Below are positions 43,830 to 57,225 of a stretch of 64,000 nucleotides of DNA, one piece after another. The DNA is from Dryomyza anilis (Eukaryota > Arthropoda > Insecta > Diptera > Dryomyzidae): NCBI GenBank assembly GCA_951804985.1, contig OX638132.1:104998526-105062525 (forward strand), written 5' to 3'. Within the stretch, counting starts at the first letter, position 1, and each line of letters begins with the position of its first letter. The notes below the pieces were generated by a model, which was not told the origin of the DNA, did no database searches, and saw only the letters and a program-made list of their open reading frames with translations. The position numbers and the translations under genes are program-made.

Positions 43830-45640
43830 AACTGATACCTCATAAGTATGATGTCTCAAAATTCCAGAGGATATAGAGAAATTTTGAAATTCTCTTGTTT
43901 TGTAATATATCTTTCATGTGTCGCCTTTATTCCGGATATTCGCATATCTAAAGAAACGTTTTAAAATTGCAGAAAAAACGAATTATTCGCATATGTTTCA
44001 TTTTACTTATTCCGAAATACTTTGATACAACATTTAAAGAATCTAAAATAGATGAAACCCGTTCCAATAAGTTCCATTATTTGCCTTCTGGTATCTCATA
44101 GTCAATTCATGTTTTAGAGTTCTAAATATTAAGGTTAATGATATTCTCTGAAATTCGTTACTTAACTTTAATTTGTTTAAGTTATCGAACTCGGGAATTC
44201 AAATTGCTCGATCATTATATATCGTCTCTACCGGACCTCTATTATTTCGGAATAAAATAACATCTTAAAGTTCTAAATGATATAGCGGAATCATAGTTCG
44301 AAATCCTATTTACATTTAAAGCAAATTTTATGATTATTGATAATATCCGAGACTCTCTGAGACTCTCCGAGACTCTAGTTTAACAAGCTTTAGTTTCAAT
44401 TAGTTGCATTACCCGCCTTCTGGTAACTCGTCTTAGAATAGTATTCTCTGAAATTCGATGCTAAATTTGAATAAGACTTAGTTTTCGAATTTGAACACTA
44501 AACACGATCCTAATTTTATCCTCTACCTGATCGTAATCACATCCAAATTCAGAATTTACAAATATATAGCTGATTTTTTTACCATACCCAGTAGTAAATT
44601 TCATGCGTAAGAAGCTATGCTAGCACTGATTCTCAAGCAGGTAGAACCCCTTCCTTGATTTCCTATCTTCTTTTTTATATGAAACGAAAATTCTTACACG
44701 ACTTCCCTATTCGTTTCTCAAAGTACGGCTCTCAGAAATAGTTTGACTCATTACTGTTAGCATTCCATTAGAAGATGATCTAGCAGCGCTTTGCTCTTGA
44801 AAAATATTAGAAATAGCACAAAATCGATTGGCGCTGATTCTCTAGAAGATGTGTTGGAATTACACTAGTTTAAGTGATGTCAGAATATGTATTGAGCATG
44901 CTAAGAAGTTGTTATAGTAGGGCTTATACTGGCAAGGTCTGACAAATTTACTACTGGGTTATTCGAGGCACCATTTAAATATTCTTCCGAAGCTAATTTA
45001 AAACAAGTGTTAAGACTATTGAGGCTGAAATCCGATTCTTAAGTTAAGCAAGTTTATTTTTCAATAGCGATAATTAGAACACTAAACATCACAACCCCAA
45101 TTATCGCAATACCAAATATCTCATACCTAAATCATGTCTCAGAATACCCGAAGATACACCGGAATGTGTTAAAATATTTTTATATTCTAGTTTTCAATGA
45201 AACCCAATTCCCAAGTTTAACATCCTTTAGTTGCCCAATTAGTTCTTTACCCGTCCTCTGGTATCTCGTACTTAAATCATATCTCAGAATTCCAAATGTT
45301 AAGGTTATTCAGAGTAATCACCGAAAGACGAATGGCAAGTTACACAATTTATATTTTTTCGAAATCGATTATCAACTATCTTCTAGTATATGTTAATCAT
45401 ATCTCAGTATTTCCAAAGATATAGCGGAATTTAAGTGGATACTTCGAAGTACCACTTAAAGATTATTTCGAAACGAATTATTTGATAAGGCTATCGAGTC
45501 TGAAACTTGATTCTTAAGTTTAGCAGGTTTAATTTTTCGAAATCGATAATTATAACTAATTCCCATAATCGCGATTCCAAGTATCTCATACCCAACTCAT
45601 GTCTCAGAATACTCGAAGATATAGCGGAATGTATTGTCAG
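43830..45640 (+). repeat. Old degenerate tandem array of about 100-200 bp units
   Basis: A recurring order GGTATCTCATA, then AATCATGTCTCAGAAT, then CCGAAGATATAGCGGAAT, followed by TTTTCGAAATCGATAATTA, is seen at about 43850, 44090, 44265, 44420, 45115, 45260, 45395 and 45580. Some units keep only part. The last unit is the clearest. Divergence is high, so the array has not been homogenised recently. A short GAGACTCTC triplication lies at 44350-44378. Confidence 0.6.
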
Positions 45641-46960
45641 ATTTTTTTCGAACATTTTCTTACCGTGTACCTTTGCAAACTGATTACAATTCATGATCTT
45701 GTCACCTTGATTGCGATTTTGTTGCGCATTGTTTACACGTGTTTTTGCCAATATTAAACGCATCACCCTTTGAGCCAACATACATCGATCGACGGACGGA
45801 CGGAGCAACGAACGGATGGATCGGTGGTTGTTCCTCGTTCCATTCTCCTGTATCTTCAAGTGCCTCCACACTGATCATGACAATCAAAATGGGATTTTAT
45901 TGTGTGCAAAACGAATTATTGTGGCATTTAAGCATTTAAGCGAAGGCTCCCGTATAATGCGCAAAAACAAATCCAACTTTCGCAAAACCAGCAACGAGCA
46001 AGAAGTAAAAAGTTGACTAAAGCGCGATGAAATCACTTTGATAAAATTTATGGCTGCCCTGCATCAATTAGGGCGCTGGAGAACAATGGACGACTGTGCA
46101 TATTTTTTTGTTTCACATTCACAGACATTTTGAGTTGCGTCCCGCATTTATGCGCAGCTTTTGTCACAGACAACTCGTCGCGTTTGTGCACCTCTCGAAC
46201 TGAGGGCTGCTCAGTGTGAGCGATCAGAGTGTGGTTGTGATCAGTGTCCAAATAACACAGTTTACAGTTAAGTATGCAGCAGAGTTGCCAACTTGACGGC
46301 AGCAGCATCAGCAGCAGCTGCAGTACAGTGCAATGTCCTTGGCCTCTACCATGATGACTCTTCCTTCTGAAGACTCTTCCGAAGCATCTTACTGACAGGA
46401 TGATAATGCTCATCATGCTAAAATAAGTCGCGATCATCTCTGTGCCCTGCGGATCCTGTACGCATCTCGCCTCGCCGCTGACATTTTTGGCTCGTTGCTC
46501 GATCAGTGGTCAGTGATGGATTAGCTTCATTTTTGTGGGATAATGTGATCGCATCAACGGTTTTTCGTTGACAGTTTTCGCCGCTGATCGTTTTTGATTT
46601 GGTTTGTATTCCGTTGTTGTGCGTATTTCGTATGTTGTGTTCAATTTTGTGATTTCATGCATTTATATCGTGCAACATTTCTCGGAAATAATTATGTGTT
46701 TTCTTTGCGCGAACATTTTCTACAAATTGCATAAACATTTAAATTGAGATTTGGCATTATTTTCGGACGCATTTTGTGCAAATCAACGAAGAATTTCGAA
46801 ATAATCTGCAGTTTGACTGCAATTCTTACTTGACGGTTTAGAATTCGCGAACGTGATTTCAAATTAATCGCTTGATTAAAATTGATTTCGAGGGTAATCA
46901 AAAGGCAGGGACAACATATCACAATAATCCCGAAAAAGGCTTCATTCGTCTTTACAGTTT
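45641..46960. other. GC-richer island, long minus open frame without domain
   Basis: A minus-strand frame of 129 codons (46048-46437) and one of 126 codons (45491-45871) lack recognisable motifs or signal sequences and overlap plus-strand frames. CAGCAGCATCAGCAGCAG lies at 46302-46320. It could be regulatory DNA or 5' exon sequence. Confidence 0.25.
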
Positions 46961-48447
46961 CCACTTCTTTCTTTGGCGTAGCAAAAAATAGATCGCTCTG
47001 TTCTGAGATAGTTATACATTCTTGGATTATGTATATTACTTATTTGTAATATTTTCAAACAATGTAAACCTTCTACAACATATCCTTGAATATGTTTTAG
47101 AGAATAGCTATGTGTTGCGTGAAGAACCAGTCGATTTTTGGACAATTTTAAACAGAAATCATCGTGTATAAATTAGGAAACATAACAGGTTTTAGATTAG
47201 TTGGAACTTAACATTTTGCTTGAAACTCATACCACTTATTGATAAATAATACAAAAGGTTCACACAAAGTGACAACATTGTTATGTTGTAATTAGTTACC
47301 AGCCAATTACAGCTCCAATCCCCAGGCATTCATAAATTACTAAATAGAGTCAAGTGTCAAAAGATACCGAAGACCCTCTTTATCAGAGTTTAGTTAACGA
47401 GTGTTTAATTTATACGATCCAACAACAATTTATCCTTTGCGGCGCAGATAAACGCTATACATCACGCCCCAAGTCCACCAACTGACAAGACATACAAACG
47501 GACAGACAGACAGAAAGACAGGCGGTTCGAAACCCGAACTCTATTGAATAATCGTCACTGATAACCAAATAGCAGAGCATTTTCCTGCCCAGTCCTCACT
47601 CACACTGTCAGTTCCGTCCACCTAATAAAGATGTGTGATAAAGTGTTGCCCACTGTTTTATTTTGTTAACGCGCGCGCCGCAGGGGTTGCCATCCATTTG
47701 GAAATAAAGAACAACCAAAAAAAAAGAAAAATAAAAATAAAGCCAACAAGTATTTAACAAATCTCTTTTATGAAACTTGTTTGCAACAAAGCATGTCGAT
47801 TTTTCTATGTCGTTGACTCTTTTGTGACCGCAACACAGTCATCGATAATTTCCAAACATTTTAATAATGAGGCTCGTATTGATTTTATGCGTTGGTAATT
47901 TTAACGATTTCTATAAACAGTTTATGCTCGTTTAAAAATGATTGTTTGTATTTTGTGGAAAAAAAAAATAATTAGTTGAAAGATCGTAAAAAATTAATAA
48001 CTTTATTTAAGCGTACCGTTCTTTTTTCAGTTTGCCATCGAAATAAGACACTTTTATTAATGATTGAATTAAACTAGAAGCGGATGTATGGAAAATGCGT
48101 GCTGTGATGCAGCTTATCGATTATTAAGTGCTTCAAAGAATTAAGCTATGTGACGGTTTAAAAAAAGTTGAAAAACTGAACTGAAATTTCACGGAAAAAA
48201 TTATTAAAGTTTATATGGTAATTGATATTTTATCAAACAATCTAATAGTTATACATTTCCTCAGAATGTGTAATAAAATTGATTTAATTTTATATTACAA
48301 TTTCTAGTTTGTAATACATATGAATTAACTTATAAACTGATGATAAAAATAATACTTTGCACTCATTGAAGAATGTTAAAAACGTCGTTACCTGAAATCT
48401 TTAAATTATATTTAGATTGATTGATCAGATCTTATATGACATATCGT
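46961..48447. other. Unassigned DNA
   Basis: AT-rich; a short GACAGACAGACAG run lies at 47503-47521. No gene. Confidence 0.5.
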
Positions 48448-49076
48448 CACTATCATGAAAAAGGGGCAAATGTGTAATTTTTGACATTTGCGTGTTTTCA
48501 CATTTTTTTAATGTAGTTTTTCCTCAAGTGCAGAAATCGTGTGTTTTTTTATTGATGTTTCTAACGACAAAAGATAAAACTAAAAGGGCGAATTCGAAAA
48601 ATTGAAAAATCTTTTCATGCCAAAAGGGCGAATATTTTTGTTTTTTTGCTATAACTTTTCATGGATACAAAATCAAATAGTGCTGTAAAGGCATTAATTG
48701 TTTGATTTCATCATTATTTTTGTTATTTGCAAAAAAAATGTTTGGCAAAGTATTTTTAAATAATGATACTAATAGATAGGTGCTTTAAAAACAAACCATT
48801 AATGCCATTACACCACTATATTATCTTGTATCCATGAAAATTTATGGCAAAAAAACAAAAATATTTGCTTTTTGGCCAGGATTAAGTCACAGAAAAATCA
48901 TATTTATAATTCAGAAAGTTGTCCAAATCAAAAGATATTTTATATACTTTATGCTAATTGATGAATAAACCAAAAAAATAATAATTTTTACAAATTTTTA
49001 AAGCACTTTCAACTTTATAATTTGAATTCCCAACATTTTTAAAAATGCACATTCGCCACTTTGACATGATACCGTG
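48448..49076. mobile_element. 629-bp fold-back element
   Basis: The outer ends are CACTATCATGAAAAAGGGGC and, reverse complemented, CACGGTATCATGTCAAAGTG. Inner arms at 48631-48704 and 48792-48866 are near-perfect reverse complements (AATATTTTTGTTTTTTTGC...CATGGATACAA...GGCATTAATTGTTTG). Most of the element can fold into a long stem around an 87-base loop. No coding. Type unknown; no clear target duplication. Confidence 0.75.
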
Positions 49077-50686
49077 TCTTGTTTTTGCATTTACTCATCA
49101 CTAGTTTTTGTACTAAAGACGATTAATTTAAAGTCCTGTAATTTTAAAGTTTCCGACAATTATTCCCCAGACAACACTTTCCCGGTCAATGTCTCTCGAA
49201 GACAATTTTTAAAATTAAAAGTACTTAAATATGAAAAAAAAGGCCAGAATTGGAATGACTCTGCTTAAAACTCATTAAATAAAGATTCAAATTAGTCGCC
49301 ATCTTGTTTCCAATTACGCGCAAAACCCGGAATAATTTAATTGGGGTTAAAATCAGAAAACACATTCATCGGACTCAATTACAAACAAATATGATTATCG
49401 CAAAGCGACCATCTTTAAGCGCGCACGATGAGAGAAAGAGAGCAAGAGAGACGATGCAAATGTGCGTCACATTTGTAACTGTACTTTGTGTGACATTTGC
49501 AAACAATAATTGTAATAATAAAAAATATATTCGTAATAAGAAAAAGAAGAGGGTTGCAAATGCGATAATGAACATGCGAAAGCAATAAATATTCGTTGTA
49601 TGCGCGGTGTTAACACCCTGTTGAAACACACAAACAACTCAATTTGTGAACGTATGGCAGCACTGTGCGGCGCTCTTTCGCTAAATGTCTGCCTGTCACC
49701 CAGGAGGGCTCTCGAAAGTGTTGCAAATAAAAAATTTGAAATTATTATTATTTTTATTATTGCAGCCAAAGGCGCAGAAATAACAAAAGGACACTATTTT
49801 ATAGGACTGCATTAAATAGGAATTCGGTATGTATTTGGCATTGTTGTTGTGGCAAACTTATGCAAACCCCTCGCAATCTGTTGGATTTGTGGAAAGTGCT
49901 TAACTATCGAGGGTGAACCGTACAAATTGCGCACATGGCAGCCGCAGGGATGCAGCGCACTTTCAAGGGCAGCCCTCGTAAAAGTCAAACGCATCAATGT
50001 TGGTTAAGAAAACATTTATTTTATTGAAGTTAAAAGGTTTTTGGACAAAAAGTTTGGTGTTTTCTTAAACTGGCACAGAGAGTTTTATGTTAAAACTGTA
50101 AAATCGAATATATGCAAATTGCAGGTAACAAAGTAACAGTATTTTCGTAATTTTACGATAACTATTTGCACGAATCAACAGTATACATGACATAAAATGG
50201 TATTTCGTAAAATTGTAACAAATGCCACATCAAATAGTTGACAAAGAACGCTGCTTAAAGCAGTCATGTTGACATGATTGATGATTCTGAATCGAGAATG
50301 ATGATGATAAAGTGTTGGATATGCAATACAATAAAAATAAAACCCTACAAAACTTGATTTGCAATTTGTTGTACATTTACAAAGGGGTGTAGTATTTCGT
50401 ACAGCAAAAATGTGACCAACAATTGAACGTACGAAATGATGCCATTCGAAAGGTTCCCTTTTTATGTTGTAATAATTGTATGCTGAGAATTCATCAGAGA
50501 TTTAAATGCAATTAAATTTTTCTGTATGGTTAGTGTGTGTAGTTGGATGGTCGGACGACGCATTTATAATGTGTTTAACGAATTTTGCGGCTGACACGCC
50601 TACCAAAATATTGCCACTCAATCAGCGATAAGCCTTGGCAACAGCAGGCGCATATGTTGCAGCAACATGTTTTGGTAATGTTGAAG
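49077..50686. other. Unassigned DNA
   Basis: A moderately GC-rich patch at 49370-50000 has overlapping frames without motifs. The rest is AT-rich. Confidence 0.45.
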
Positions 50687-53600
50687 CAGGGGCGGACTAG
50701 GATTAAATTTATTACAGAGATTTCCATTTTTAATCGGTATACCAATATAAATGGTAATGGTTTTATAAAGTATCTATTCAAATTATGAAAAACAAAACAG
50801 AAAAAATGTGTTTTAACCAGATAAATTTTAAATATTTATCTATTTTTTTATTTAAAAATTTAAATAATTGGTTTTTAGTGTTTGTGTTAGTAAAAATATC
50901 CAGTTATTTGTTGAATTTGGAACTGGTATACCGAAATCTTTTCATTATAAAATTTAAAACCGTAATCGCAACCGAAACGGTAGAGAAATCCGGTACTGTT
51001 ATTCGTTAGAATACTTTCAGATTCATATATCGGTCATTTTTAAACTTTTCATATATTTTATACATCATTTATATCTACAATAGGATGGTTTTTGTCGGTA
51101 CAGTCACTTGAGGCTTCTGTACCATTTTTTTTTGTCCGAAGAGTTCTTTGTCTAGATGGTTCTGTCCGATGTGTTAGATGAATGGGGTCTTCGGTGTCTA
51201 GATAGGAGTTTTCCATTAATAATTATATTAAATTTCACGAATTTTGGTCATATATATGAATGGTTATTTATTTCCTAACAATTTGGTGCAAAAAAGGGAT
51301 ACATACTATTTTACAGAAATTAAGTGTGTCATGACATTTTTTGTTTGTTTTCATAATCAGCCATATCTGAAGTGCACACACAGAAAACAATATATTTAAT
51401 ACATATAAATTATAAAAATTACAGTCAATCTTTTCGCGAAACTTTGAAGTTCCAGACAAAGAAAAATAATTTTTTTTTCAATGTTTAAATTTTCTAATAA
51501 TTTCGAAGAAGGCATAAAAAGTTACGAATTTTGTTTGAGGCTGTATTTTTTCAAAACTATCCGGACCTTTTCCCTATTAAAATTTTGTATTTAAAATATT
51601 CCTATTGCTCATCAAGGAAACTATATTTTGGGGCAAGATAGAGTCCAGTCTATAGCTTAGTATCAATTTCGAAGTCATGCTATCTGAACACGTTTAATCT
51701 TTTTCATTTCTAACCCAAACATAAGGGCATTACCTGGTGTTCCGGACGGTACATTCGTGCGCTTAAAACTTTAATAACTCGACGGAAAATTAATAAATTT
51801 ACTTGATTTTATAGTATTTAAATAGCACTAAATATCTGCAAAAAATACGGTAGACCATAAGATATAAATTAAATAGTTGTTGTTCCGGTCGGGTCAAAAA
51901 TGGAAGTAAATGTCGAATTGTGCGTACCAATTATTTTTTTGAATTATTTTATAAAATAGCCGAAATCATGTTCCTTATTTTTATATTTACACATTGTTTT
52001 CAAAGTTTATAGTTATTTCTTAATAAATCACAGAATAAATCCGGACGTTTTTTATGAAAATTTGCACTACGATAAACGAAAAATAATTTCATATCTGATA
52101 TTTTAATAATCATTATAAAGAACTAAAAAGTGATATACGATTTGAAATTGTACACGCTGCAAAAAAAAGGACTCTCCCAAACATAATTTTGCAAGCATTA
52201 ACATGTATGTTTGGAAATTTATGTAAACATAATATATAATTGACTGTTTAAATCATTTGTAAACAGGGTTGTAATGATTAACAGTGTTGTAATGAGCACT
52301 GACTTACATTATAATATCACGGAAACATTTAAATGTTTCCCTTTAAAATGGTGTATGTTATAATGGAAACATAATAATTACTACATACAAACAAAATAAA
52401 TATTTGAACAGAAACATAAATATGTTCAAATTAAAACATGATTTTTAACGACCTGAATATAAATATGTTTCCAGTGTAACACATCAGTTTTTTCAGTACA
52501 AAAAGTAGTATGTTTGCATATAAACATATTTAAACATTTTTGGAAAAAATCCTGAAAATAAAATAAAAATAAAATGTTGTTTTTTATTATTTATTATTAG
52601 AAATCTTTAAACATGCGCAGTGTCAATTTATAATAATTGAATTCATATACAAATTTTTAAATGCATAAATAAATAATTCGTTTAAAACTGCAAGTACAAG
52701 TGACAGCATAAATGAATGCACAATTGCACCAGCAGACGCTAAACCAGACGATCCAGGCTCGCTCTATATTTATTTGGTACAGTTACAGTTGGTCTCAGTA
52801 CGCACATAGCGTTGGCAAGGAATTCATGGAGGCTTTTGTTCTGTTTGAAAATCGAAACACAGATTTTTATTAGTGGTTTTTTCACATTAGTTTCAGAAAT
52901 TATATACTGTACTATATTATACTTTGTTACTATTTGTACTTTTTGTAACACAATTTATATTTTTATTTAATTTACAAATAACAAAATTATTTCCGACGCG
53001 AACACGTTTTCTGAACGAACAACAAAAGACACGTACGCAGAAAATGCCGATCAACCAGTGTCAACTTTATATGCAAGAATTCATTTTTTTTGTTTGTTTT
53101 CAAACATCAGTATGTTTAAAATGACCCTATACATACTTCAAACGACGACAAAAGAGACGTGCTACAAGAAGAATGTTGAAAGAATACACATATTTAAATC
53201 CAATTTCTTTATTGTTTGTTTTTAAACATCAATATATTCAAACGATGGCAAAAGATGGCGTAGGTAGAAAATGCTGCACAACGTTGCCAACTTCGTCATT
53301 AAGACAAGCGTTGCGAACATACGTTGTATTTAGATTTAATTAGCATTTTCTGTGTTTCGAAATATAGTTTTAACCAAGTAAATTGCCAAGAAATAGTTTA
53401 TTCAAATGCAATTAAATTATATGTTGGTATTGTAACATTTGTATGGTAAATTTGACAGATTATAATAATGTTTACACGTGAACAAAAATAAATTCAATTT
53501 CGATTATAATTTAATTACACTTCATTCCTAATACATGTATGGTAATTTCGTATTACTTTTTAATTACATTCAAACAAATCTTTTTCTATAAAGGTTTTCA

Positions 53601-53749
53601 TTTTTTTTTTTTGTGAAAAAAAAAATTTTGTTTTTTTACACTTTTTGTACTCAAAGTTCCGGACGTGACAGATTTCAATTATCTGTGAAAATATTTCTAG
53701 AATTACTAGCCGTGACTATAGATTGGCTCATATAGTCATTCCGCCCCTG
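50687..53749. mobile_element. Candidate 3.06-kb element with CAGGGGCGGA ends
   Basis: The left end is CAGGGGCGGACTAGGATT and the right end, reverse complemented, CAGGGGCGGAATGACTAT, identical for 10 bases and beginning CAGGG as hAT elements do. The flanking 8-mers are TGTTGAAG and TGTTGCCC, a partial match. No transposase frame remains; a trace of the CCGGAACC family lies at 50900-51005 and GAAACATAAATATGTT words at 52150-52560. It may be a deleted hAT copy filled with other insertions. Confidence 0.5.
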
Positions 53750-54847
53750 TGTTGCCCGGTTGTAGCAATCAATTGAAATGATTGCAAGTAAGGATGTTGC
53801 AGCCAAAGACCCAACATTTTTTAGACAACATTTTAATTTGATTTAGGCAATTTTTAAAATTGCTCAAATGTCTGCGAATCAACTATATAAAAGTTGTCAC
53901 ATTTTACGACTGCGATTAACTAAACTACACTATCGACGTGTTTACGAAAATGCAAGAGCCAACAATTTCAGTTCTTTGTTATTTCCGCAAAAGATCTCCC
54001 CAGAGACTAATTGAACGCGCGTTGATTGCCACAATTTAACTGTCGCCCTCATCCGCCTACTTTTCAATACCTCCCCCCTGAGTCCCGCAGCTACTGCAGA
54101 AACGCGTGCGTATTTATTTTAGTGCAACCACGTGCTGTCAGCAAACAAGCCGCCCAACCGCCAAACGTTTAATACCAACGCCACCCCCCAGCCATAGAGC
54201 TTCCTATTAATTTCTGCCGCGCTGTTACGCATTTCATGCTTATTCTCCTAAACGCGTAAAATGTTTGATTGAGCAGGTTGTGCGGCGTAAATGGGGTCCC
54301 ATCCTCACGCCCAACCTATCTCGATGTCGCTCCATTTACCACGTAATCCTATTTGCCACCCACACCATCTGGCAGACAGACAGCCAGCCAGCCTCGGGGT
54401 GGTGGGCCATTCAGTCGCTGGTTGTTAAACGTTTATTGCTTCCATTTAGACTGATGGGCTACACAAACAGAAGTGGGCTTCTTTGGGGTGGATGTGTTGA
54501 TGGAGATGAAGAGAAGTATTATGTGGGAAGGAACTTGAAGTATGGGGTGTGTATCAATTATAATAACGTGGTGGACTCATTTCTATACCAACTAAATTTC
54601 AGCTAATTTTAAAATTATTATCGATTTTAAATCGACTTTTTAAATAATATTGAAGAATTACAATAAATTATTTTGTTACCTAAAACTATTAAAATAATAT
54701 CAAAAAAACTATTAATTTTATATCTTTTAATATGCGTACAACACAGTTCTTAACATTTGTCTATCTAAAAATCGCCAAATTGTTCTGATTTTAAGACTAT
54801 CTCAGCAGATACCCTTTAGAAAATTGGACAATATCAGTGAACTTTAA
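53750..54847. other. Unassigned DNA with GC-richer patch
   Basis: 54000-54530 is GC-richer with CCCCCCAGCC and GACAGACAGCCAGCCAGCC words; the 113-codon plus frame (54265-54606) has no motif. Confidence 0.4.
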
Positions 54848-55095
54848 AGTATGCCATTCTTTTCGAAATCGTTACGAAGTCAATACGAGATGCTGAAGAA
54901 TTCACACAATATCTGACACTTTGTCGTAGCGATATTGACAGTCAAATTGCACTAACATGGTAGGACATATTACGAAATCGAACGATATCGCAAAGAAAAA
55001 TATTGTTCAAAAAAAAAAAATTAAGATATCGATGTATTAAATGTTTAAATGTCGTATACTATCGTAAAATTGGAATGAACGAAATAGTTTCAAAA
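54848..55095 (+). mobile_element. ATCGATATCG-rich short element, copy 4 (3' truncated)
   Basis: Starts AGTATGCCATTCTTTTCGAA and keeps GTTACGAAGTCAATACGAG, ATTGACAGTCAAATTGCAC and GGTAGGACATATTACG in family order. It loses similarity before the terminal GAGACATAGCAGACTG block. Confidence 0.6.
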
Positions 55096-55129
55096 TTAGA
55101 TGCGATAAACCTTCCAGAACTTGATTTTT

Positions 55130-55380
55130 ATATCATACACTAAAATTGAAAGGGTATATTTAATTTGGTCATCCGTTTATAAAACCCAAGAAGACCGGTA
55201 TGATTAAAGCATTTCCGTATATTTGTATGGGTGCCTGTTGAAATTACGATCACAGAAAACCAAAAAAGAGGGGGCTTTTGGAACTCAGATATTCGATTAC
55301 TTAATAGCTTCGGTGTCGGAAAATTAAGGTAATTTGTTGATTGTATCCTGCAACCTTCCAAGTTGGTTAATATTTATCAA
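55130..55380 (+). mobile_element. TATACCCTACAC-type element remnant, no microsatellite
   Basis: Begins ATATCATACACTAAAATTG then AAAGGGTATATTTAATTTG, as at 14150-14200, followed by AAGAAGACCGGTATG, TTGAAATTACGATCACAG and CCAAGTTGGTTAATATT. The (CTGT)n tract present at 14288 is absent here, so this copy shows the state without the microsatellite. Confidence 0.6.
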
Positions 55381-56957
55381 ATATTACTGTGTTTGAGGTC
55401 CTGCCCTAAATCCAAATTTTGGCTTTACCGTTCTGTTCGGCAAAATTCCAACAATTGAACTATTTTCAATATTCTTGAACAGACTTATGCAATATAAAAA
55501 TATACAAATATATTATTGAAAGAATCAAAGTAAATTAAACATTATTTTAACGATATTATTGATCTCGTAAATGATTTAATTTTTGAAGAACAAATGATTG
55601 TGATCAAAATTCTTAAGAATATTCATCGAAATATCATCATTATTTGAGAAAAATCGTCAAATCATTTGTAGGGTTAAATCAATATTGACCTATATACTGA
55701 TTTGTATTAAAATTCATTTATTAAAATAATGTCGAATAATTTCTGATATAGGATTCAGTTTCAAAAATTATACAGTATTAAACAAAAATCAGTGTTATTT
55801 GCGGTTACGGTTTCAATTACTGATTCAGACAAATCGAGCTATTTAGCTGGTTTTGAAATAAATTTGGATATCGTTAGGCGATAATGACGTTTTCGAAAAA
55901 TACTACAAAGTCATAAATATTGCAGTTGAAGTAGACCTTCAGATTAATATCAGATTAACTGTATTTTATTTAATATGACGACCACTAAGAAGCATCTGTA
56001 AAATATTAACCGAATTTAACCAAAATATTTATAATACACAAATCTAGCAGCTGCTGCCGTATTTTTGGAATTATTCAAAATAAAAAAAACAACAGAATCC
56101 TTGATAAAATTCTCACCCTACTTTGGCACAAAAGCACCGACCAAAAAAAATGCTTTCGCTTTTCACACAACAGCAAACAAGGTCGTCACCACATATTTAA
56201 ACCGAACACAGTTCGCCTAAATAGGATCCGAAACCCGAACGGCGAAACCTTTAGAACGCACAACAAATTAACCGCAGAACAAGACCGAAAACTAGGTTAA
56301 AAATGCCTGATTAACAAATCTGATTCAAGTGCAGATTTTTCACATTGTTGCGGTTTTCCACAGCTCACTTTGCTCGACTTCCGTTCAGGGCAAAATCGGT
56401 TTCACCGATTTCGGGCAGCTGTCGGCTGTCTGCCACTTGCAGGGTGCCATAAATAGGCTTCGATTTTAACCTAATTCCACTCGGCATTGTTAACAAAAAC
56501 AAAGCTCCCTTCAAACGGCAGCACAGTCTGTGGCTCAGAACAAAATATGACGGGGTAAGTGATGCAGCTCTCGAAGTTTGTGGTTGCTGCCGATCGTGCG
56601 AGTGGCCGGCCGGCCATATGCTGCTCATCTGAGGTCAACAACGTGTTGGTTTTGGCCTCCTCAATAATGGCATGTTTCACACAAAACAGGCTGCAGACAG
56701 CAAAAAGTTGTGAACTCCGCCGCGGGCTCTTAATTGACCCACTTTGTAGTATTTTTCGAAAAAAACATCGAATTTCAATGAATACTTAACAATTGTTATT
56801 GACAATAATTGCAATTAATTGCAGCTAAAACAGATTTATTATTGATTGATTTTAAGACCTATAGCGATGGGGTCTACATCATTTGAAAATACACTGAAAA
56901 ATAATATGTTTTTTTTTTTAATTTTAAGAATAATTTAAGTTTTAGTTGTAAACTGTA
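55381..56957. other. Unassigned DNA with GC-richer patch
   Basis: AT-rich to 56100, then GC-richer (56100-56720). Frames on both strands are without motifs. Confidence 0.45.
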
Positions 56958-57225
56958 TTTTTAGTGAAAAATTGAATTTTTAGTGAAAAATTGAATTTTT
57001 AATGAAAAATTTAAATTTTAGTGAAAAAATTGAATTTTAGTGAAAATTTTAATTTTTAGTGAAATTTTAAATTGTTAGTGAAAATTTTAGTGAAAAATTA
57101 TTTTTTAGTGAAAAATTGAATTTTTAATGCAAAAATTTAATTTTTAGTGAAAATTTTAATTTTTAGTGAAAAATTTAATATATATTGAAAAAATTTAATT
57201 TTAGTGAAAAATTGAATTTTTGCAC
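56958..57225 (+). repeat. 19-bp palindromic satellite, second locus
   Basis: About 14 diverged units of AAAAATTNAATTTTTAGTG with central base G or T and more indels than the array at 27.4 kb. Same strand orientation. This is an older or smaller array of the same satellite. Confidence 0.9.

Noticed and set aside
46048..46437. 129-codon minus open frame
   Set aside because: No domain, overlaps plus-strand frames; length is within chance expectation for a GC-richer island.
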